From NCBI GenBank assembly GCA_002392275.1, contig DGGQ01000015.1:1-13766 (forward strand): 13,766 nucleotides of DNA, read 5' to 3'. The position numbers and the translations under genes are program-made. The stretch is from Treponema sp. UBA3870. Lineage in GTDB: Bacteria > Spirochaetota > Spirochaetia > Treponematales > Treponemataceae. Numbering within the stretch: position 1 is the stretch's first letter; every line of letters starts with the position of its first letter. The notes beneath the pieces are model-generated. The model saw only the letters and a list, made by a program, of their open reading frames with translations, searched no databases and was not told the DNA's origin. This document shows positions 7,095 through 12,589 of the stretch, piece by piece.

Positions 7095-7527
7095 TTTCTT
7101 ACCTCATCTTAGTATAGATTTTGGAAGGAGCCTGATATGATTCTGTAGCAAAAATATTCTTAAATTAATATAAAACCGTAAAAATCGTTTAGCCATAGGC
7201 ATCTACGCATTGCATTTTTCAAAATTGCACAATACATCATTTCGAAATTCAATTTCCAAAAACAGTAAAATCAAAATATAACGTTTCCAACTTTCCGCTC
7301 AAATATGCAACAAAAAAAATCCGCTAAATTGATATTTTACGCCAACTTTTACAACCAATTTATCATTAAGCAAAAATCTCCCGATTATTTTACACTACAT
7401 TTCAAAGATATTTGTCAAGAGTTAAAATCATTTTTTTTAGAATTTTTACTTCCACTATCAGACATACATCACGCAGGCGGTAGAATTTTTTCAGTTTTTC
7501 GTTTAACGTGTTTCACATGGAGGAGTT
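7095..7527. other. AT-rich divergent intergenic region
   Basis: About 430 bp, much more AT-rich than the flanking genes, between the minus-strand kinase-like gene and the plus-strand lipoprotein gene. It should hold promoters for both. Visible elements are TATACT at 7116-7111 (minus), a candidate lipoprotein promoter at 7459-7486, and an orphan AAGGAG with an ATG followed after two codons by TAG (7125-7148, plus). The TTTCGAAA palindrome near 7240-7247 may be chance. No RNA gene, repeat array or credible additional protein was found; the open frame from 7305 overlaps the lipoprotein start and lacks coding character. Confidence 0.45.
7459..7486 (+). promoter_or_regulatory. Possible promoter for the lipoprotein gene
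   Basis: CAGACA (7459-7464), a 16-nt spacer and TAGAAT (7481-7486) would start transcription near 7493 and leave a leader of about 35 nt with the GGAGGAG ribosome binding site. The -35 matches the consensus at only 4 of 6 positions. In such AT-rich DNA other -10-like boxes exist, for example TAGAAT at 7438, so the choice is uncertain. Confidence 0.3.
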
Positions 7528-8106
7528 ATGAAAAGATTCAGGGCAGCAGTTTTCTTTGCCTTGCCGATTTTTTTTGTCTCATGCGCAACTACGGCAATAA
7601 ATCAAAACGAAAACCTTGTAGAGCCGGACAATATCCAGAAAGAAATAGTTGAACCTGAACCAGAAGCGGAAGATGAAGCAGAACCGGAAGATGAAGACGA
7701 CGGCATTTCAGTCATAAAATTTTCTGGACGCGGAGTCAAATGCGAGCTTGAATCAATGGAGCTTGAAAACTGCCTTCTTGTTGACGATTCCACTGCAAGT
7801 GCGGGAAAAGCTGTGAAATGGGGAAAAAACTCAAGGGCAACAGTTGAAATGGAGCTTCCCCAAGGAACATTCGAAATCCTTTTTTCACAGAAAGCATGGT
7901 ATACAAACGGCTCCCATTTTTCAGTGGCAGTCGGCGAAAAAAAATACGAGCTTTATCCAAGCGAACCGCCTCTTGGTTCATGGGAGCTTACAATAAGAAA
8001 ACCCGCCATCTACAAAAACGACGCACAGGCCGTAGTAACCGTAACTGTAGAATCAGGGGAAGGATTCCTGCTGGATTATTTCCAGATAGTAAGGATTTCC
8101 GAATAA
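7528..8106 (+). CDS. Lipoprotein with acidic stalk and CBM6/35-like beta-sandwich domain
   Basis: The 192-residue product starts with a lipoprotein signal peptide (MKRFR, hydrophobic core, then FFVSC with Cys19 as the lipidation site). A Glu/Pro/Asp-rich linker covers about residues 30-58 and would act as a stalk. The remaining 130 residues look all-beta: VKWGKNSRATVEMELPQGTF, then a predicted strand ILFSQKAWYT, and GFLLDYFQIVRI at the end. A strand pair V.W...A.VE.ELP.G.(Y/F).I with a terminal LDY..I resembles galactose-binding-fold carbohydrate-binding modules (CBM6/35), but this is a by-eye resemblance and the ligand residues are not identified. GGAGGAG lies just before the ATG. The gene ends 3 bp from the stop of the opposing exported-protein gene. 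It would sit on the inner or outer membrane facing the periplasm or surface. Confidence 0.75.
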   Translation: MKRFRAAVFFALPIFFVSCATTAINQNENLVEPDNIQKEIVEPEPEAEDEAEPEDEDDGISVIKFSGRGVKCELESMELENCLLVDDSTASAGKAVKWGKNSRATVEMELPQGTFEILFSQKAWYTNGSHFSVAVGEKKYELYPSEPPLGSWELTIRKPAIYKNDAQAVVTVTVESGEGFLLDYFQIVRISE

Positions 8107-8109
8107 ACC

Positions 8110-9291
8110 TTATTTTCCCAAATCAAGCATACGGCGGTTGTAATCTTTTGGAGGGTCTTCTATAATGCTCCAGTCAAAATCAATCGGACCTCCATGCACT
8201 GGGAAGAGCGGCTCCGGGGGGTCCTTTCTTCTTGCATTGTCCTCCGTGACAATTTCTTCTATTGATTTGCTTCCGTCGGTCAGAGTAAGATACGGTTCCC
8301 CGAACGCGCAAATCGTCGATGTCCGCACCGTATATGAGAATTCGTTTCCGTCATCATCGGTGGCATGCTTTTCGACAAGGACCGAATTGGTGGTGTACGG
8401 CTTGGGCAGCGAATCCGTTTTCTGTAGATTGCGAATCTGCGTCCGGCGGCCAAGTGTGCATGTGTAATTTTTGTCGCCAACCCAGAGATGCTTTTTTACA
8501 TAGTAAGTCTCATCGCCATCAACAATAGAGGCAACGGCGTTTTCATCATACTCCATGTCTGTTGTCCAGTAGCGGATTGGATAGACCGCAGAGTCTGTCA
8601 CAAAATAAGAAAGAAGCTCCTTGCTTACTATCGGCGGGGACTCAAGTATTCCGTTTGCGTTTCCGTAGTCCTGCCAGTAGCCCGCCATCGGATATTCGCT
8701 TTCCAAAATGGTTCCGTCCAGAATTGCTGTGGCGGAGGTGGGTTCGGAATCATCAACACGGAGGGCAAATTTCAGATAGAGCCTGTCACCAATCACTGCG
8801 ACCGGAATGTGGTAAATCTGTCTTCCTCCAAAACGCTTTCCGACAAAATCAACCTGCATGTCCCATGCCCCGGAATTTTCGTTCTCCGCATAAAGCAGGT
8901 CTCCATTTTCATGGGCCACCGCATTTTCGCTATCAGTAAAAAGCTGGTCGGTCAAAGGCACAAAGCGCACATGTATTTCCTGTGCAACGGATGATGTGGC
9001 CGTCGTATTGTTGTCGCTGCGCGGAACAGATGCTGAATACTCTGGACTTTCGGCTGCCCTGTCGTCGTACCACTGGTAGAATGTCCTCAGAACAATCTGC
9101 GGAATGGCCTCACCCGCGGCACTTGTGTAGCCCGTGTCAAAAACAATGTAGCGGCTATAGTTTTCCCATATACCCTCAAGAAGCTGGGGAACAGCCCTTT
9201 CCCGGGCACCATCCGACTCCTGGGACTGCAACGGCGAGACCGACATAAACAAAAACAATGAAACGGCAATTAGCCTGGAAAATACTTTCAC
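8110..9291 (-). CDS. Exported protein of unknown function
   Basis: No family is recognised. With the GTG at 9291 the product is 393 residues and begins with a standard signal peptide (MKVFSRLIAVSLFLFMSV, then SPLQSQ before the mature part). This start is preferred because an upstream TTG at 9357, overlapping the thiI stop, would add 22 residues of non-signal sequence. No good Shine-Dalgarno precedes the GTG; instead an 8-codon ORF (9314-9288) ends in a TGA that overlaps it as GTGA. The mature protein is Tyr/Asp/Thr-rich, lacks obvious repeats or membrane helices and looks like a soluble or surface beta-rich protein; the last 40 residues are Pro/Asp-rich. It follows thiI by 62 nt on the same strand and probably belongs to the same transcript as the Wzi-like barrel gene and thiI. 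Confidence 0.7.
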   Translation of the reverse strand: MKVFSRLIAVSLFLFMSVSPLQSQESDGARERAVPQLLEGIWENYSRYIVFDTGYTSAAGEAIPQIVLRTFYQWYDDRAAESPEYSASVPRSDNNTTATSSVAQEIHVRFVPLTDQLFTDSENAVAHENGDLLYAENENSGAWDMQVDFVGKRFGGRQIYHIPVAVIGDRLYLKFALRVDDSEPTSATAILDGTILESEYPMAGYWQDYGNANGILESPPIVSKELLSYFVTDSAVYPIRYWTTDMEYDENAVASIVDGDETYYVKKHLWVGDKNYTCTLGRRTQIRNLQKTDSLPKPYTTNSVLVEKHATDDDGNEFSYTVRTSTICAFGEPYLTLTDGSKSIEEIVTEDNARRKDPPEPLFPVHGGPIDFDWSIIEDPPKDYNRRMLDLGK

Positions 9292-9314
9292 CTTTTGAAT
9301 ATCGGCAGAACCAT
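9288..9314 (-). other. Candidate 8-codon leader ORF overlapping the exported-protein start
   Basis: ATG at 9314-9312 opens the reading frame MVLPIFKR, closed by TGA at 9290-9288. That TGA overlaps the GTG start of the exported protein by 2 nt (GTGA). Such overlaps often allow re-initiation by the same ribosome. The weak AAAAGG before the ATG is only 2 nt away, so translation of the mini-ORF is uncertain. The 9-bp word GGCCATGGT containing its ATG also occurs 24 bp upstream (9342-9334). Confidence 0.25.
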
Positions 9315-9353
9315 GGCCTTTTATTAGGGAATCACCATGGCCCGCCGCGTAAA

Positions 9354-10589
9354 TCAATCAGATGCGCCCATCCCGGAAACACTGTCCTTCAGGGAGAACC
9401 TCACAATCTCGCGCTCGTCGAATGCCTTCTGTATCAAATCGTCAACTCCCATGGCATCGTAGATTTTTTTTGCCTCGTCAATGTCGGCTCGCAGCACCGG
9501 ATGTTTTGGACTGAAAAGAACGCAGCAATCCTCGTAAGGCAGAATGGAGATTTCATAGCTCCCGATTTTTTCCGCAACGGACACAATCTCCTCCTTGTCC
9601 TGTCCAATAAGCGGACGGTAGAGGGGAAATTTTGCAAAACTTTCTGTCACGGCAAGATTTTCAACAGTCTGGCTTGCAACCTGCCCAAGGCTTTCCCCGG
9701 TTATGATTGCGGACGCATGGATTTTTTCGGCCAACATGTTCGCGGCTTTCATCATGCATAGTCTGAGCATCAGTGTCGCAAATGACTCGGGTGAAGATTT
9801 TTTTATCTGCATCTGAACGTCGGTAAAAGAAATTATGTTCAGATATGTCTCAACGCCAAAGTCGCCAAGAATTTTTGCAAGGTCCTCAACCTTTTTGCGG
9901 GCCTCGTCGGATGTGTATGGATAGGAGTGGAAATAAACACAGTCAACCTTCATCCCGCGGCACATCATTCTGTATCCCGCAACCGGACTGTCAAGTCCTC
10001 CGCTCAAAAGAAGAAGCCCCTTTCCGCTCACACCGACTGGAAGACCACGGCATGTCCTTCTCTGGGAAGAATATATGTACGCCCTGTCGCGGATCTCGAT
10101 ATTGACAACCACATCTGGATTATGAACATCGACATCAAGAACGCCACCATCGGACGCATCACCCGCTGCTTCCACACAGATTTCATAGGAGTTCATCGGG
10201 AAAGTCTTGTCCTCACGCCTTGCCTCAACCTTGAAAGTCTTGGAGCCGGCATCACGGGCTTCCTCACAAAGTTCCAGGACAGTCCTCCTTATAATGTCTA
10301 TGTCCTTTTCAACGGAACGCACCCTTGCCCAGCCTGTTATTCCAACAAGATGGTCAAGAACATATTCCACCTGCGAACAGTAGTCCCCGGCGCATTTGAC
10401 ATAGAGCCTTCCGTTTCTCAAAAAGACATCGGACCTTTCAAAATCCAGAGCCTGTCTTGCATTTTTGACAAGCTGCCTCTCGAAAATCTTTTTGTTGGAC
10501 CCCTTCAAAGTAAGTTCGCCAAGTTTCCCGAGATACTGCTCCGTAAGAAAACTTGTGTCCCTGTCCGCGCGGCTTTTGTATTCGCCCAT
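9354..10589 (-). CDS. thiI: tRNA 4-thiouridine synthase (tRNA sulfurtransferase) ThiI
   Basis: ThiI adenylates U8 of tRNA and installs sulfur to make 4-thiouridine; in some bacteria it also supplies sulfur for the thiamin thiazole. The N-terminal segment YLGKLGELTLKGSNKKIFER, the THUMP region (about 60-165) and the PP-loop LLLLSGGLDSPVAGY (about 192-206) are all clear, followed by TGESLGQVASQT (297-308) and the Cys-containing YEDCCVLFSPKHP (352-364) expected near the active-site Cys. At 411 residues it ends without the C-terminal rhodanese domain of E. coli ThiI (about 482), as in Bacillus-type ThiI, so a separate sulfur donor is needed. The second of two adjacent ATGs (10589) is chosen because GGAGG then lies 5 nt upstream. 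It begins 21 nt after the barrel gene, with no thiamin riboswitch upstream, so the context favours tRNA thiolation. Confidence 0.92.
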   Translation of the reverse strand: MGEYKSRADRDTSFLTEQYLGKLGELTLKGSNKKIFERQLVKNARQALDFERSDVFLRNGRLYVKCAGDYCSQVEYVLDHLVGITGWARVRSVEKDIDIIRRTVLELCEEARDAGSKTFKVEARREDKTFPMNSYEICVEAAGDASDGGVLDVDVHNPDVVVNIEIRDRAYIYSSQRRTCRGLPVGVSGKGLLLLSGGLDSPVAGYRMMCRGMKVDCVYFHSYPYTSDEARKKVEDLAKILGDFGVETYLNIISFTDVQMQIKKSSPESFATLMLRLCMMKAANMLAEKIHASAIITGESLGQVASQTVENLAVTESFAKFPLYRPLIGQDKEEIVSVAEKIGSYEISILPYEDCCVLFSPKHPVLRADIDEAKKIYDAMGVDDLIQKAFDEREIVRFSLKDSVSGMGASD

Positions 10590-10610
10590 CATGTCCTCCA
10601 AACCGGTTTC

Positions 10611-12398
10611 CTAAAACTGGTACTTCAGGCCGATTGAAAAATAATTGTTGATTACGTTCCTGAGTCCACCTTTCCATTGGTTCTTGAAGAGGTTGACAAG
10701 ATCGGAGCCAGAATACGGACTTCCACCATATTGATAAGTTCCGTCACCGTTGTCCGTTATCGCGCTGCCCTGTCCCGGGAACATATCCGCATCGACACCC
10801 TTGTTCCTTATCCACTCAAAAAGATAGGAGACCGAGAAAGTGAGCTGTCCCCACGGATATTTTTTAAGAGAATACTCCGCGCCCAGCCCCTCCTGCAGAA
10901 CATACATCTGGTTGTCCTGGTTCAAGAAATTGAGCCTGTTGGATGAGGCAATTGGAGTTCCGGTGGACCCCGATGGATTTGACATGAGAGGATGGTTGTT
11001 GATTCCTCCGTCGGTCGAGTAGATTCCGTATCCGGACTTCAGATAGGCAAGAGCCTCTTCATCCGACAGTGACTCGTTCACGTTTCCATGGCGCAGGAAG
11101 GTTGATGTCAACTTGATGTGCAGCGGCGGCATTGGAAGGAAGTCCAGCTCAAATGAAAGCCTGTCGCTGTTCGGTGGATAGGATGAGCCCATCGGGATTC
11201 CGTTGTTGCTGTAGTTGAGGTAGTTGTACATCCCCGCCGTGATTGTTCCGGTCGTAGTGTCCGTATAATCCGCATGCGTATATGTGTACGGCATAATCAT
11301 GGTGTAGTCGAGCGACATCCTTGTGCAGAAAGAGTTTGCGGGAGTGTAGATAAGCCCCGTCTTGAATGCGGCGAAAAGCCTGGTGTCAAGAAGTCCCTTT
11401 GAGAAGAATCCCGCAATGTCAAAGTCGTCCACAAAAATATCGGTGGCCCAGAGTATTCCGGAGTAAGGCTTGACCTTCAGCGCGATTCCCATCTGGAGGT
11501 TGTCGTTGTATCCACCAATCTCCTGCGCGACAATGAATGGAACCGGCATTAGATAGGACGGGTCAAGTCTTTTTCCAAAAACGATGGACTCGTAGTAAGC
11601 AAGAGAAACCTGCGGGACAAACTTAAATTCGAGCGCATGGAACGCAAGATACTTGTCCGGAGCAATGAATCCGCCATCAAAACTGAAGGTCGCTCCTATT
11701 GCGGAATACTGCTGGGTGTAGGACCATTTCGGATTGACAGTCGTGAAGGAAAAATTTGTCCTGTGGTATGAATTGTCATTCAGTGAAAGCCCCGAGCCAA
11801 TAAAGGGACCATATCCAGAGCGGTAGATTCCGGTCTGGGCAAATATGTTCTTCTTTCCGATTGCAACAACATCGTTCATCTCAAGAAAAAGGTCCAGCGC
11901 GCCCATAGAGACCTTGTTGCGTCTGGCATCATGCCCGTCGTTCTCAAAAATCGGCAGATAGTCCTGGGTGTTGTGGTTGTAGCCTGCAAGTCCAAGGTCG
12001 TATCCCATGGAAACAAAGCTGTCGAAGAGAGTCACATCTCCATTGACGTTCGGAAAAATGCTGAAAAGGATTTCGCCAAAATCTGACCGGCCCGCATCCT
12101 TTTTATATGTGGCCCCGACCTGCACGGAAACATTCCACGGCTTTCCTGTCACCTTCTCCCAATACATCTGGGCGTTTCCGACATCCCTCTCGTTGCCCTT
12201 CTCGATTACTGTCTGGAGAATGTCCCTTATGTTCGCGATTGGAAATGGCCTTAGAGGCGGAACCTCGTTTATAAGTCCCCTAAGCTCCCATGACTCGACA
12301 AGACTGTAGAAAGTGTCGTCCGGATCCACGCTGACCTGAGCAAAAAGACCGGAAACAAAAATCAAAGAAAAACAAAGGACCGCAAAAATTTTTTTCAT
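10611..12398 (-). CDS. Wzi-like outer-membrane beta-barrel protein
   Basis: The 595-residue product has a signal peptide with a clear cleavage site (MKKIFAVLCFSLIFVSGLFA before QVSVD). Residues 24-65 (DDTFYSLVESWELRGLI, then PPLRPFPIANIRDIL) resemble the N-terminal helical segment of the capsule-assembly Wzi family. The rest is rich in alternating hydrophobic and aromatic strands, and the last residues, YFSIGLKYQF, end in the C-terminal Phe typical of outer-membrane barrels. Wzi itself binds capsular polysaccharide; whether this protein does is unknown, as spirochaetes use such barrels for varied surface roles. A GGAGAT site lies 7 nt before the ATG. A promoter (12461-12489) and a terminator-like hairpin precede it. 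It is the first gene of a probable operon with thiI and the exported protein. Alternative: a treponemal porin-like barrel with only general similarity to Wzi. Confidence 0.75.
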   Translation of the reverse strand: MKKIFAVLCFSLIFVSGLFAQVSVDPDDTFYSLVESWELRGLINEVPPLRPFPIANIRDILQTVIEKGNERDVGNAQMYWEKVTGKPWNVSVQVGATYKKDAGRSDFGEILFSIFPNVNGDVTLFDSFVSMGYDLGLAGYNHNTQDYLPIFENDGHDARRNKVSMGALDLFLEMNDVVAIGKKNIFAQTGIYRSGYGPFIGSGLSLNDNSYHRTNFSFTTVNPKWSYTQQYSAIGATFSFDGGFIAPDKYLAFHALEFKFVPQVSLAYYESIVFGKRLDPSYLMPVPFIVAQEIGGYNDNLQMGIALKVKPYSGILWATDIFVDDFDIAGFFSKGLLDTRLFAAFKTGLIYTPANSFCTRMSLDYTMIMPYTYTHADYTDTTTGTITAGMYNYLNYSNNGIPMGSSYPPNSDRLSFELDFLPMPPLHIKLTSTFLRHGNVNESLSDEEALAYLKSGYGIYSTDGGINNHPLMSNPSGSTGTPIASSNRLNFLNQDNQMYVLQEGLGAEYSLKKYPWGQLTFSVSYLFEWIRNKGVDADMFPGQGSAITDNGDGTYQYGGSPYSGSDLVNLFKNQWKGGLRNVINNYFSIGLKYQF

Positions 12399-12416
12399 AA
12401 CAAAATCTCCATTTTT

Positions 12417-12449
12417 AAAAAGGGGCCTCTAAATTTTTCAAGACACCCC
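12417..12449 (-). terminator. Terminator-like hairpin in the leader of the barrel gene
   Basis: On the minus strand GGGGTGTCT (12449-12441) can pair with AGAGGCCCC (12430-12422): four GC pairs, one G-U, one mismatch and three more pairs, closing a 10-nt loop. Five T follow at once (12421-12417), as in an intrinsic terminator. It lies between the promoter and the ribosome binding site, so it could attenuate transcription or stabilise the 5' end. The fold is visible; the role is inferred. Confidence 0.35.
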
Positions 12450-12460
12450 AAGCCTTAATG

Positions 12461-12489
12461 ATTCTACAGAATTGCTTAACAATTTACAA
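12461..12489 (-). promoter_or_regulatory. Sigma-70-like promoter for the barrel-thiI-exported protein operon
   Basis: On the minus strand TTGTAA (12489-12484), a 17-nt spacer and TG-TAGAAT (12466-12461, with an adjacent upstream TG) form a good promoter. The start site would be near 12454, leaving a leader of about 56 nt. A 13-bp tandem repeat covers the -35 element, and an AATTG/CAATT dyad (12470-12484) lies in the spacer. Confidence 0.5.
12470..12484. promoter_or_regulatory. AATTG-N5-CAATT dyad inside the barrel-gene promoter
   Basis: Arms AATTG (12470-12474) and CAATT (12480-12484) flank CTTAA. The dyad occupies most of the spacer between the -35 and -10 elements, where a repressor would block RNA polymerase. 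The arms are short and AT-rich, so chance is possible. Confidence 0.25.
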
Positions 12490-12505
12490 GACACAATTTA
12501 CAAGA
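12479..12505. repeat. Tandem 13-bp direct repeat across the barrel-gene -35 element
   Basis: ACAATTTACAAGA occurs perfectly at 12479-12491 and 12493-12505, one base apart (14-bp period). The first copy contains the -35 element of the minus-strand promoter, and the second supplies another TTGTAA hexamer. It may be a pair of regulator sites or a small duplication. Confidence 0.6.
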
Positions 12506-12515
12506 TGGATTTATT

Positions 12516-12540
12516 CTTTTGTTCCCGGATGTAACAAAAG
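12516..12540. repeat. 8-bp inverted repeat in the divergent regulatory gap
   Basis: CTTTTGTT (12516-12523) and AACAAAAG (12533-12540) are a perfect inverted repeat separated by 9 nt (CCCGGATGT). It lies 15 bp upstream of the ankyrin-gene -35 element and 26 bp upstream of the barrel-gene -35 element. The form suits an operator for a dimeric regulator; no T run makes it a terminator on either strand. Confidence 0.4.
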
Positions 12541-12555
12541 CGGGCAGACCTAAAC

Positions 12556-12584
12556 TTGACCATATTATTCTTCGAACATATAAT
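12556..12584 (+). promoter_or_regulatory. Strong sigma-70-like promoter for the ankyrin gene, start site at its ATG
   Basis: TTGACC (12556-12561; 5 of 6 matches), a 17-nt spacer and a perfect TATAAT (12579-12584) form the best promoter in the window. Only TATAG separates the -10 element from the ATG at 12590, so the transcript should begin at or within a few bases of the two adjacent ATG codons. No Shine-Dalgarno sequence exists, predicting a leaderless mRNA. Confidence 0.6.
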
Positions 12585-12589
12585 TATAG

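Noticed and set aside
7200..7260. TGCATTTTTCAAAATTGCA imperfect dyad and TTTCGAAA palindrome
   Set aside because: Short, AT-rich and with a mismatch; such dyads are expected by chance in this composition, and no promoter clearly overlaps them.
7305..7652. Plus-strand open frame of 115 codons before the lipoprotein gene
   Set aside because: It begins in AT-rich DNA without a ribosome binding site and runs in another frame into the well-supported lipoprotein gene.
8102..8114. AATAA-ACC-TTATT dyad as a bidirectional terminator
   Set aside because: The stem is five AT pairs with no adjacent T run of useful length; too weak to call.
10590..10610. Thiamin riboswitch before thiI
   Set aside because: Only 21 nt separate thiI from the upstream gene, with no room for a THI element; the gap holds just the ribosome binding site.
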